Positions 19,879 to 28,109 of a DNA stretch of 64,000 nt are shown here, piece by piece. Both the position numbers and the translations under genes were made by a program. Every line of letters begins with the position of its first letter. Position 1 is the first letter of the stretch. The stretch lies in assembly GCF_000504165.1 (NCBI RefSeq), contig NZ_AYSE01000001.1:434001-498000 (forward strand), in the 5' to 3' direction. The notes below the pieces were generated by a model. It saw nothing but the letters and a program-made list of their open reading frames with translations. It had not been told where the DNA came from and did no database searches. Source of the stretch: Bacillus sp. FJAT-14578. GTDB taxonomy: Bacteria > Bacillota > Bacilli > Bacillales > Bacillaceae_H.

Positions 19879-19907
19879 AATATAGCATACTCCCATTTCA
19901 CAAGCAA
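19879..19907 (-). promoter_or_regulatory. Sigma-A promoter for rpsB
   Basis: On the minus strand TTGCTT (19902-19907) and TATATT (19879-19884) are separated by exactly 17 nt. The promoter overlaps the sequence just after the swrB stop, so rpsB transcription starts where the fla/che operon ends. No terminator hairpin was seen between them. Confidence 0.65.
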
Positions 19908-19914
19908 GCGAAAA

Positions 19915-20457
19915 TTACAGATTCTTATTGAAAACGAGCAATAATTCAATTTCTGTTTTCCCTCTATGTAAATGTTTGGCGATTTCTTCAATTGTTAAAC
20001 CTTTTTTTTGCAAAGAAATGGCCAATTTTTTTATTTGTTCCGGAGTCAAGTCTTCCTTACCGTCCCATTCGGGCACAATCATTTGGTCTTCTTGCTTCGG
20101 GAACGGCTCTTGAATATTTGCACGACCCGCTGTTTTCGTCTCCATCATTTGCAGGAAATCTTGCTCTGACGGGCTGCTCACCCTATCAAAAACGGGTATA
20201 TTCGGGGGAGGGGGAGATTCTTTCTTCCTTGCACTTCCCTGATTCCGTTTCATTTGTTCAAACTTTTGAATAAATTCATCGTTTTGTTCTTTCATCTCCA
20301 TTATATGAGCGGAGATCACTTCTTCCATTTCCTTCATCATAGCTGATTGGGTCTGTTCCATCTCCTTTAAACGTACAAAACGTGTGTATAACAGGACGAT
20401 GAACAGCAACGATATGCCATGTAACAAAAAACTGACGATCAGTATCCATGCCACCAT
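19915..20457 (-). CDS. swrB: Swarming motility protein SwrB
   Basis: In B. subtilis SwrB (YlxL) promotes assembly of the flagellar basal body and export apparatus and is required for swarming. This 180-residue protein has one N-terminal membrane helix (ILIVSFLLHGISLLFIVLLY), a coiled coil (about 27-70), a Pro-rich linker and a C-terminal helix-turn-helix-like segment (LTPEQIKKLAISLQKKGLTIEEIAKHLHRGKTEIELLL, about 137-174). It is the last gene of the fla/che operon, 20 nt after sigD, the same place as in B. subtilis. The linker is poorly conserved; identity rests on layout and position. Confidence 0.85.
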   Translation of the reverse strand: MVAWILIVSFLLHGISLLFIVLLYTRFVRLKEMEQTQSAMMKEMEEVISAHIMEMKEQNDEFIQKFEQMKRNQGSARKKESPPPPNIPVFDRVSSPSEQDFLQMMETKTAGRANIQEPFPKQEDQMIVPEWDGKEDLTPEQIKKLAISLQKKGLTIEEIAKHLHRGKTEIELLLVFNKNL

Positions 20458-20477
20458 ACTCTTACACTCATTCTTTC

Positions 20478-21242
20478 TTACATAATTTTCCCTAAAATAT
20501 TTCTCATCTTGAACAGTGCTTTAGAATGAATTTGTGAGATGCGGGAAGTAGACAAACTAAGGACTTGTCCAATCTCTGTGAACGTTAATTCTTCTTTATA
20601 AAACAAGGAAACGACAAGCTGTTCCTTTTCATTCAGCTGTTCAATTCCATTCAAAAGCTCCCTGTAAAGTTCTTCTCGCAATACATCTTCTTCAGGTGTC
20701 AGCATCTTTTCATCTTTTAAAGAAAATGATTGATTTTCCTGCTCTTCCAAATCCTTTGGCTGTTCCTCTACAGACAATACGTTCGCAAAGAAGCCTTCAT
20801 TCATTGTTTGAATGACTTCCTCCTCCGATAGCCCTAATTCTGCTGCAATTTCTTTCGGCGTCACAGTCCGCAGATGCTTTTGCTCCAGCCTTTCGGAAGC
20901 GGCTTCAATCTTTTTGGCTTTTTCCCTTGCACTTCTTGACAGCCAGTCTTCTTTTCGCAATCCATCTAAAATCGCACCGCGTATTCGAAAGGACGCATAT
21001 GTATCAAATTTTAATTCCCGTTCATAATCAAATTTCTCCAATGCATCATATAAGCCGACTAAACCCAGACTGATTAAATCATCCCGATTTACATTTTTCG
21101 GCAAACCGACCGAAATTCGCTGTACATGATAATGAACAAGAGGCATATAGGTTTGTACTAACACATTGCCTGCATGAGAATCACGCGAGTGTATCCATTT
21201 TTGCCAATATTGTTGTTCATCAGCCGTTGACATACGTGACAT
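20478..21242 (-). CDS. sigD: Flagellar sigma factor SigD (sigma-28)
   Basis: SigD directs transcription of late flagellar, chemotaxis and autolysin genes and is held by FlgM until the hook is finished. The 254 residues have region 2 (DLISLGLVGLYDALEKFDYERELKFDTYASFRIRGAI, about 55-92), region 3 and region 4 with the helix-turn-helix FTEIGQVLSLSTSRISQIHSKAL near residue 220. It lies next to last in the fla/che operon, about 26 kb from the promoter. In B. subtilis that distance is reported to limit SigD level and so the motile state. Confidence 0.96.
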   Translation of the reverse strand: MSRMSTADEQQYWQKWIHSRDSHAGNVLVQTYMPLVHYHVQRISVGLPKNVNRDDLISLGLVGLYDALEKFDYERELKFDTYASFRIRGAILDGLRKEDWLSRSAREKAKKIEAASERLEQKHLRTVTPKEIAAELGLSEEEVIQTMNEGFFANVLSVEEQPKDLEEQENQSFSLKDEKMLTPEEDVLREELYRELLNGIEQLNEKEQLVVSLFYKEELTFTEIGQVLSLSTSRISQIHSKALFKMRNILGKIM

Positions 21243-21316
21243 AAACTCTCTCCTTCCTCATGCTGACGAATGGTCTCTTGGACTTTACTTATTATAACAA
21301 ACGATTCTTGATCAAA

Positions 21317-21811
21317 CTACAGTTCCATTATCCCACGGTTGACTGTACGTATTTGGAGAACACCGGTTTTAGGGTTGAACTCGATTGTTCGACCGTTATT
21401 ACCGCCAACATCTTCTGCTATGAGAGGAATACCGTTTTTTTTCAGTTCATGTTTGACGGCTTCTACATTTCGCGGTCCTATTCTCATTAAGTCATTAGAT
21501 GATGCAAACTGGAACATTTGGGCACCACCCGCGATTTTGGCCTTTAAATGACGCCTTTGGGCCCCTTTTTTCAGCAGTTGTTCAATAAGAACACCGATTG
21601 CGGTATCTGCGTATTTTGCCTCATTTATCATACCCGTTTTGGCCAAAGTTGAATCAGGAAGCATGACATGTACAAGTCCAGCCAGCCCGCTTTGTAAATC
21701 GTATATGACTGCTCCCACGCAAGAACCAAGCCCTGATGTTCGAATGAGATTCGGGACTTTCACAATATCAAGTTCTGCGATTCCTACTTTCACGACTTGG
21801 AAGCTATACAT
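21317..21811 (-). CDS. cheD: Chemoreceptor glutamine deamidase CheD
   Basis: CheD deamidates glutamines of chemoreceptors and binds CheC, raising its CheY-P phosphatase activity. The catalytic Cys and His are in GLGSCVGAVIYD (Cys about 31) and AGLVHVMLP (His about 48). The segment KIAGGAQMF and the C-terminal IGPRNVEAVKHELKKNGIP are typical. The ATG at 21811 (MYSFQVVKVGIAE) is chosen over a longer frame because it matches the family start and gives 164 residues. It overlaps the cheC stop by 8 nt, consistent with coupled synthesis of the CheC-CheD pair. Confidence 0.94.
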   Translation of the reverse strand: MYSFQVVKVGIAELDIVKVPNLIRTSGLGSCVGAVIYDLQSGLAGLVHVMLPDSTLAKTGMINEAKYADTAIGVLIEQLLKKGAQRRHLKAKIAGGAQMFQFASSNDLMRIGPRNVEAVKHELKKNGIPLIAEDVGGNNGRTIEFNPKTGVLQIRTVNRGIMEL

Positions 21812-22442
21812 AATCAGCCACTCCCAGTGCGTAAAATAGGGGTGAAAGGGAGTCCGGATCCGGAACAAGCAAAAAATGTCCTTTGAATGCAGGAGTCTGA
21901 CCGTCGTCGTCATACATGATTGTATCGATCATAATTGCCGAATCGCTTGCATGGGAAACTTCCACTAATCCATTTCCAATGACAGCACCCGCCATATCAA
22001 TGCAAAGACTCGGAACAGAAGGCATCATCTGCAGCTTCGTAAAATCAGAAAGGGACGATAAATAAGAACCCGCTAAAATATTCCCGATTTCTCCTAATGC
22101 CGATAAAGACAAATCGGAAAAAGGAGGAGTTAAAAAGGAGACGCTGTCGTCTTTCAATATTTCTTGGACGAACATTCCCGCTTCTTCCAGTGGAAGAATA
22201 ACAAACATGCTGCCTGGCACATCTCCGGTTATCCGTAAAAAAATACTGACCACAATGTTTTCGATTCCTCCGACGATATCCATCATATCATTGAAGCTGA
22301 TAATTTGGACATCCGGTACTTTCATGTCAATACGCCGATTCAATAGCTGGGAAAGAGCGGTAGCCGAATGCCCTGCCCCTATGTTCCCCACTTCTTTCAA
22401 CACATCAAGATGGGTTGAATTTAAAGGATGGAATAACGCCAT
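21804..22442 (-). CDS. cheC: CheY-P phosphatase CheC
   Basis: CheC dephosphorylates CheY-P and, with CheD, gives adaptation. Two repeats of the phosphatase signature are visible: LDVLKEVGNIGAGHSATALSQLLN (about 12-35) and LSALGEIGNILAGSYLSSLSDF (about 115-136), each with the Glu-x-x-Asn active pair. The start chosen is the ATG at 22442 (MALFHPLNSTHLDVL) with GAAGGG before it. An ATG six codons upstream lacks a ribosome site. Length 212 is near that of B. subtilis CheC. Position after cheW and before cheD is the standard order. Confidence 0.94.
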   Translation of the reverse strand: MALFHPLNSTHLDVLKEVGNIGAGHSATALSQLLNRRIDMKVPDVQIISFNDMMDIVGGIENIVVSIFLRITGDVPGSMFVILPLEEAGMFVQEILKDDSVSFLTPPFSDLSLSALGEIGNILAGSYLSSLSDFTKLQMMPSVPSLCIDMAGAVIGNGLVEVSHASDSAIMIDTIMYDDDGQTPAFKGHFLLVPDPDSLSPLFYALGVADYV

Positions 22443-22463
22443 TCTAATCCCTTCTATCATCTA

Positions 22464-22898
22464 TTATTCTTTGACTTCACTCATCTCTAATACTCGCGGC
22501 AAATTTAATAAAATAAGCAAGCGGCGATCAATTTTAATGACACCTTTTAAATAGTCAGACTCAATCCCTCCCACCACTTCGGGAGGAGGTTCGACCGTAG
22601 TAGAATCTATGTCAATGACGTCGTTTGCCGCATCCACCACTAATCCTACTTCCATGTCTCCGATGGCAACAATGATTATACGGGTGTTTTCATTATAGGA
22701 CATCTGCCCTAATTGAAAGCGCGTACGCAGATCGATGATTGGTGTAACAACCCCTCTTAAGTTGATGACTCCCTTCACATAAGGAGCGGTCCTTGGCACC
22801 CGTGTAATGTGCTGAAGCTTTTCAATCGAGCGGACTTCATTGACAGGGATACAATACTCCTCATCGTTCAATTGAAAAACGATTACTTTCATCTCCAT
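22464..22898 (-). CDS. cheW: Chemotaxis coupling protein CheW
   Basis: CheW links chemoreceptors to the kinase CheA. The 144-residue protein consists of one CheW SH3-like double-barrel domain: VFQLNDEEYCIPVNEVRSIE at the start, the receptor-contact segment TRVPRTAPYVKGVINLRGVVTPIIDLR (about 35-61) and GLVVDAANDVIDI near residue 87. It lies 22 nt after cheA. The N-terminus is shorter by a few residues than in B. subtilis but still intact. Confidence 0.95.
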   Translation of the reverse strand: MEMKVIVFQLNDEEYCIPVNEVRSIEKLQHITRVPRTAPYVKGVINLRGVVTPIIDLRTRFQLGQMSYNENTRIIIVAIGDMEVGLVVDAANDVIDIDSTTVEPPPEVVGGIESDYLKGVIKIDRRLLILLNLPRVLEMSEVKE

Positions 22899-22920
22899 AT
22901 TTTTTCTTCCCTTCGCTTTT

Positions 22921-24981
22921 CTATTTAATTAAAGCGTTACAATCGACAATTAAGGCTACTTGTCCATCTCCTAAAATCGTCGCTCCTGAAATGGCAAACA
23001 CACTATTTAAATAGTTCCCCAGTGCCTTCAATACCACTTCCTGCTGACCGATAAACGAATCAACGACAAGACCTGCCATCTTCTCCCCTTTACGGACAAT
23101 GACAACTGAATGATAGATTTCTTCGTCATCACAAGCGACCGGAACATCAAAGATCTCCTTCAAATGCACCAATGGTACAATCTTTCCTCGGAAATCAATT
23201 ACCTTTTGATTATGGGCATGTAAAATATCCTCTTTTTTCACAATAGCCGTTTCAATAATGGATGAAAGCGGAATCGCATATTTTTCAGCTCCCACTTCAA
23301 TCAGCAGGACAGAAATAATGGAAAGGGTTAACGGAAGCTGAATAGAAAAAATGGACCCGCTGCCTTCCATTGAGTCGATGGACACTGCCCCCCCAAGAGA
23401 CTCGATTGTATTTTTTACGACATCCAACCCTACGCCGCGTCCGGATACATCCGATATTTTATCTGCTGTTGAAAATCCGGATGAAAAAATTAATTCATAT
23501 ACTTGCTTATCCGAAAGAGAGGCTGCTGTCTGCTCGGAGATGACCCCATTTTGAATCGCTTTTTTCAAAACTTTTTCACGGCTGATTCCCGCACCGTCAT
23601 CTTCAAGATCAATAAAGACATGGTTTCCGCTGTGGTATGCCTTGAGACGAATCGTTCCTTCTTCAGCTTTCCCTTGGCCGCGGCGAATGTCCGGTGTTTC
23701 AATACCATGATCAATTGCGTTGCGCAATAAGTGAACAAGCGGATCACCAATTTCATCGATAACTGTTCGGTCTAATTCCGTTTCCGCTCCTACGATTTCA
23801 AGATTGATTTGTTTCCCTAAATCTCTGGCAAGCTGACGAACCATACGCGGAAAGCGATTAAAGACCGTTTCCACAGGAACCATTCGCATATTTAAAATGA
23901 TATTTTGCAAATCTCCGGATATGCGGGACATTCTTTCAACCGTCTCATCAAGCTCACTATTATTCAATTCTTTTGAAATTTGCTCTAAACGTCCTCTATC
24001 AATGACGAGCTCTTCAAACAAGTTCATCAAAATATCCAGGCGCTCAATATTAACACGAATCGTCTTTTGAGCATGATGCTGTTTTGAACTTCCCGTTTGA
24101 TCCGATTTCGAAGCCTCTTTTTTTACAGAAGATTCTTCCGATACAATTGCCTTTGCAGGAACGACTTTAGGTTTTTCTGGTTCATTTGCTTCTTTCACTT
24201 GCGGAACACTCACGTTCACATCTTTTATTTCAACATTTGCAATCTCGGAAACTTTTAAAATTCGTTGCTTCACTTCTTCACGATCTGTTTGAGTAACAAC
24301 AGCCACTGTAAAAACTGAATCGAACTGTTCTTCTTCAAGCTTTTGTGTATCTGGAACCGATTTAATAACTTCGCCAATTTGTTCGAGGACTTCAAATACC
24401 ATATAAACGCGGGCAGCCTTCAATAAACAATTATCGTTCAATGTCACTGTCACTTCATAGGGAGAAAAACCTTTGTCTTTCGATTGTGCCAAAACGGTGG
24501 CTTCAAATTCGTCGTATTCAATCGTTTGTCCCTGCACCTTCTCTTCTTGATTCTCATCGTTGTTCGTTTCTGGTGCGGCAGGTACTGAAATGGATGCTTC
24601 GTGACCGCTCTCAATCATTTTCAGTTGAGCGACGACCTCCGTTACATTCCGCTTTCCGTCACCTCCGCTTGCAATGGACTCAACCATCGCTTCTAAGTCA
24701 TCTACCGATTGGAACACGATATCAAGTACTTTCGTCGTTACAGAAATTCGTTTATTTCGAATGCCGTCGAGCACATTTTCCATCTGATGAGTTAAATTGG
24801 CTAAATCTTCATAACCCATCGTTGCCGACATCCCTTTTAATGTATGGGCAGAACGAAAGATTTCATTGACGATATTTAAATCTTCCGGATTCTTCTCGAG
24901 CTCTAATAGCTGGTCATTAATGTTTTGGAGATGCTCTTTACTTTCTTCAATGAACACTTCTAGATATTGTGCCATTTCCAT
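22921..24981 (-). CDS. cheA: Chemotaxis histidine kinase CheA
   Basis: CheA autophosphorylates in response to receptors and passes phosphate to CheY and CheB. Domains in order: P1 HPt with phospho-accepting His46 (FRSAHTLKGMSATMGYEDL), P2 response-regulator binding (about 165-255), a charged linker (about 265-305), P3 dimerisation (about 305-370), and the P4 ATPase with the N box (LVHLLRNAIDHGIE), G1 (LEDDGAGIS) and G2 (SDVSGRGVGLDVVKNTI). The C-terminal P5 is CheW-like (SIISVLLIEVGAEKYAIPLSSI). Length 686 is close to other Bacillus CheA proteins. Start ATG 24981 follows GGGGGCAAGG. Confidence 0.97.
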   Translation of the reverse strand: MEMAQYLEVFIEESKEHLQNINDQLLELEKNPEDLNIVNEIFRSAHTLKGMSATMGYEDLANLTHQMENVLDGIRNKRISVTTKVLDIVFQSVDDLEAMVESIASGGDGKRNVTEVVAQLKMIESGHEASISVPAAPETNNDENQEEKVQGQTIEYDEFEATVLAQSKDKGFSPYEVTVTLNDNCLLKAARVYMVFEVLEQIGEVIKSVPDTQKLEEEQFDSVFTVAVVTQTDREEVKQRILKVSEIANVEIKDVNVSVPQVKEANEPEKPKVVPAKAIVSEESSVKKEASKSDQTGSSKQHHAQKTIRVNIERLDILMNLFEELVIDRGRLEQISKELNNSELDETVERMSRISGDLQNIILNMRMVPVETVFNRFPRMVRQLARDLGKQINLEIVGAETELDRTVIDEIGDPLVHLLRNAIDHGIETPDIRRGQGKAEEGTIRLKAYHSGNHVFIDLEDDGAGISREKVLKKAIQNGVISEQTAASLSDKQVYELIFSSGFSTADKISDVSGRGVGLDVVKNTIESLGGAVSIDSMEGSGSIFSIQLPLTLSIISVLLIEVGAEKYAIPLSSIIETAIVKKEDILHAHNQKVIDFRGKIVPLVHLKEIFDVPVACDDEEIYHSVVIVRKGEKMAGLVVDSFIGQQEVVLKALGNYLNSVFAISGATILGDGQVALIVDCNALIK

Positions 24982-24997
24982 TTTGCCTTGCCCCCTA

Positions 24998-26101
24998 TTA
25001 TGTCTGTAAGTATTGGGAAATTGTACTCGAAATGAATGTAAGCGGCTGAATGTTATCCACTAGATTTGTGCCGATCGCCGATTTAGGCATTCCATACACA
25101 ATGGATGTTTCTTCGGATTCTGCGATGGCATACGTGTTTCCAGCCAGTTTTAAAGCTTTAAGACCTTCTGTGCCGTCTGTCCCCATCCCCGTCAAAATAA
25201 CGGCAATTTTTTTGTACTCTTTCAGTTGGCTGATAGATTCAAATAGTACATCAACGGATGGACGGTGTCCCTTCCTCGATTCTGTTGCATCAAGGTGTGC
25301 CGTTAACGCGGTTCCCATTTTTCTTACTGTCAAATGATAGCCGCCCGGTGCTACATACACCGTATCTTTTTGTAAAATCTCTCCATCTTCTGCCTCTTTT
25401 ACGGTTAAATCGGATAAGGTATTTAGACGATTGGCCAAAGATTTGGTAAAGCCTGGAGGCATATGCTGCACAACTAAGACAGGTGCATTCAGCCCCCTCG
25501 GCAAATGGGACAATACCTCTTGAAGAGCCTTTGGTCCTCCTGTTGACGTGCCAATACATACAACTCGTTTGACCTGCTTTTCAACTTCTCCAGATATTTT
25601 CCGAGGTTTTTCTAGTTCTATTCTACTATTTTTCACGGTCGTTAAACTAGTATTTTGAACAGAATGATCATATTCATTCTTTTTAAATGCACGCAAATTC
25701 GCTTTACTTGCCAATACTACTTTTTCAATCAACTGCTCTTTTATTTTATGTAAATCAAGAGAGATGGCTCCTGACGGTTTAGCGATAAAATCAATGGCAC
25801 CATATTGCATGGCTAATACTGTATTATACGCACCCTCGTATGTCGTACTCGATAACATGACAACCGGAAGAGGATTTTTTCCCATGATCTGTTCCAATGT
25901 TTCAAGACCATTCATGATCGGCATCTCCACATCCAGCGTCATGACATCCGGCTGAAGTTCTTCGATTTTAAGCAATGCATCTTGACCGTTTCTCGCTGTA
26001 CCAACAACTTGCAAACGAGGATCTTCTTTGAAAAAATCCGTAATTACTTTACGCATAAATGCTGAATCGTCCACTACGAGGATTTTTATCTTTTTCACCA
26101 A
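24998..26101 (-). CDS. cheB: Chemotaxis protein-glutamate methylesterase CheB
   Basis: CheB removes methyl groups from receptor glutamates and is activated by phosphorylation. The N-terminal receiver domain has the acidic pair (LVVDDSAFMRKV) and phospho-Asp in DVMTLDVEMPIMNGLETL (about residue 57). The esterase domain begins near residue 170 and carries the catalytic Ser in CIGTSTGGPKAL, His in VVQHMPPGFT and Asp in LTGMGTDGTEGL. The upstream end has TTG at 26101 and GTG at 26098; both are possible starts, one codon apart. It sits between flhG and cheA, as in B. subtilis. Confidence 0.95.
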   Translation of the reverse strand: MVKKIKILVVDDSAFMRKVITDFFKEDPRLQVVGTARNGQDALLKIEELQPDVMTLDVEMPIMNGLETLEQIMGKNPLPVVMLSSTTYEGAYNTVLAMQYGAIDFIAKPSGAISLDLHKIKEQLIEKVVLASKANLRAFKKNEYDHSVQNTSLTTVKNSRIELEKPRKISGEVEKQVKRVVCIGTSTGGPKALQEVLSHLPRGLNAPVLVVQHMPPGFTKSLANRLNTLSDLTVKEAEDGEILQKDTVYVAPGGYHLTVRKMGTALTAHLDATESRKGHRPSVDVLFESISQLKEYKKIAVILTGMGTDGTEGLKALKLAGNTYAIAESEETSIVYGMPKSAIGTNLVDNIQPLTFISSTISQYLQT

Positions 26102-26110
26102 AACAGAATC

Positions 26111-26983
26111 CTACCTTTCCAGGAAATGTTTTCGTAATTTTGCAATGAAGCTTAAAGGTTTTGATTCAGGCAGCCTGTTGAATGTATTCGATACATATCG
26201 ATTAGCAATCGACGCAAGCGCTTGGCTCGCATGGCTTTTCGGATCGAATAACGTAAAAGGAACTTGCCTGATGACTGCACGGCCCACCGCTTTATCATCC
26301 GGTATTAACCCCAGCAAATGAGCTTCCTTATTTAAAAACTGCTGCATAACACGATTCAGACGATTGTAAACGGATATCCCCTCTTCATGAGTATCGGTCT
26401 TATTCACGACAAGTAAATATGTTGTCAAAACGTCATTCATGCTTAGAAATTTAATCGTCGCATATGCATCCGTGATAGAAGTCGGTTCAGGTGTTGTGAC
26501 AATGACAATTTCATTTACCGCCCGTAAAAATTGAATCATCCCTTGTGTCATGCCTGCGCCCATATCAAAAATAACATAATCATATGCTTGCAGAAGAGTG
26601 CTGAATTCAGAAATTAACCGCTCCACTCTTTGCGAAGACAACTCAAAAATGGACGTTATGCCTGTCCCTCCGGCAATATAAGATAAATTACCCGGGCCTT
26701 TTTGGACAATCTCGTGAATGGACAGCTGTTTTTCAAACATATCGACAAGTGTATTAGGTGTCGAAAGTCCCATTAAAATATCAATATTCCCCATTCCTAT
26801 ATCCATATCACATAGTAACACGCTATAGCCTTTTTGAGATAACTGCAAGGAAAAATTTAACGAAAAATTCGATTTTCCGACTCCCCCTTTTCCGCTTAAA
26901 ACGGAAATGGCCTTCGCCCCTTTTGATTGTTGTATATGTTGAAGCTGCATACGCAATGATTCAGCCTGGTCTTTTATTGTCAT
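26111..26983 (-). CDS. flhG: Flagellar number/placement ATPase FlhG (YlxH)
   Basis: FlhG is a ParA/MinD-type ATPase that, with FlhF, sets the number and position of flagella and helps C-ring assembly. The 290-residue protein has the deviant Walker A VLSGKGGVGKSNFSLNF (about 34-50), switch I DMDIGMGNIDILMGL and Walker B-like YVIFDMGAGM. The ATG at 26983 (MTIKDQAESLRMQLQ) has GGAG 9 nt upstream and starts 1 nt after the flhF stop. A TTG five codons earlier lies inside flhF and has no ribosome site. An N-terminal DQAESLR-type segment that activates FlhF is present. Confidence 0.93.
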   Translation of the reverse strand: MTIKDQAESLRMQLQHIQQSKGAKAISVLSGKGGVGKSNFSLNFSLQLSQKGYSVLLCDMDIGMGNIDILMGLSTPNTLVDMFEKQLSIHEIVQKGPGNLSYIAGGTGITSIFELSSQRVERLISEFSTLLQAYDYVIFDMGAGMTQGMIQFLRAVNEIVIVTTPEPTSITDAYATIKFLSMNDVLTTYLLVVNKTDTHEEGISVYNRLNRVMQQFLNKEAHLLGLIPDDKAVGRAVIRQVPFTLFDPKSHASQALASIANRYVSNTFNRLPESKPLSFIAKLRKHFLER

Positions 26984-26984
26984 C

Positions 26985-28109
26985 TTACATTTCTCCAAAC
27001 ATTAAATTCACCATGTACTCCCGTGATACTTCTTTCAAATCGTCCGGTACATTCTGTCCGTTTGTCATATAGCTGACACTTTTCCCGTACTTTAACACCA
27101 TATTCAACATGGCTCCGTATGTGGATGTTTCATCCACCTTCGTAAAAATAAAAGAATCAAAAGGAACTGTTGAAAACTGCTCACAAACGTCCTCCATATC
27201 CTTCAATTTACTTGTTAATGATAGAACAAGATGGGTTTGCATCTCTTCATTAAAAGAAAACAGTCCCTTTAAGTCGTCTACATACTGCCGCTGACGATAA
27301 TTTCGCCCAGCTGTATCAATGAGAATGAAATCGCAATATGCGAGGGCATCCATCGCTCTTTCCACATCTTCCCTACTGTAACAAACCTCGATAGGAACAT
27401 TCAGAATGTTAGCATACGTTTTAAGCTGGTCGATGGCTGAAATTCGATACGTATCGGTCGTGATAAAAGCGACTTTTTTTTGATATTTGAGAACACATTG
27501 AGCTGCCATTTTCGCTAACGTTGTTGTTTTCCCCACACCCGTAGGCCCTACTACATTGATATATTTTTTTTCAAAATCAATTCCTTGAAACGGTTCAACT
27601 GCGGACAGCTTCTCAAGCAGCCACGTTTTCGTCCAGTGCACAAGCTTTTTTTCGGTTGCATGTCCTTTGTTTAAATAATAGAACTCAAGCAGGGACGGAA
27701 CTAACTGTTCAATTATTGGTTCACTGGCTTCTTGCTCTTTTAGTTTTTGGACAATTCCCTCTACCTCTGCAGGGAGCTTCGTATTCCCTGAGTGTTTCAT
27801 GATGGTAAGCTGTTCGAGCATCTTTTTTAGATCGCTGATTTCCTGAACGATATCCTCACCTGGTTTTTGTGCGGTGGGCGATAGAGACGGCGAAATAGGC
27901 TTCTCTTCCGGCGGCTGCTTTTTCTTTGGATTGATAGGCCGTGAGTCAATGGCCGCAATGACTTCAATGCTCTTTTTGCGAAAAAGGCCAAATACTCCTC
28001 CCGTGTGTACCACTCTCGAATTTAAAATAACGGCATCATCGCCCAGCTCTTTTCGGATTTTATTCATGGCTTCAGGCATTGAAGACGCCATATATTTTTT
28101 TACTTTCAT
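26985..28109 (-). CDS. flhF: SRP-type GTPase FlhF
   Basis: FlhF is the third SRP GTPase, acting at the membrane to place flagellar basal bodies. The 374 residues comprise a basic N-terminal B domain (about 1-110, with a Pro-rich linker), an N domain and the G domain. The G domain has G1 [20 protein letters not shown] (about 186-205), G2 ITTDTYRISAIDQLKTYA, G3 LIDTAGRNYRQ and G4 FTKVDETSTYGAML. It overlaps the flhA stop by 4 nt and precedes flhG, the standard arrangement. Confidence 0.95.
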   Translation of the reverse strand: MKVKKYMASSMPEAMNKIRKELGDDAVILNSRVVHTGGVFGLFRKKSIEVIAAIDSRPINPKKKQPPEEKPISPSLSPTAQKPGEDIVQEISDLKKMLEQLTIMKHSGNTKLPAEVEGIVQKLKEQEASEPIIEQLVPSLLEFYYLNKGHATEKKLVHWTKTWLLEKLSAVEPFQGIDFEKKYINVVGPTGVGKTTTLAKMAAQCVLKYQKKVAFITTDTYRISAIDQLKTYANILNVPIEVCYSREDVERAMDALAYCDFILIDTAGRNYRQRQYVDDLKGLFSFNEEMQTHLVLSLTSKLKDMEDVCEQFSTVPFDSFIFTKVDETSTYGAMLNMVLKYGKSVSYMTNGQNVPDDLKEVSREYMVNLMFGEM

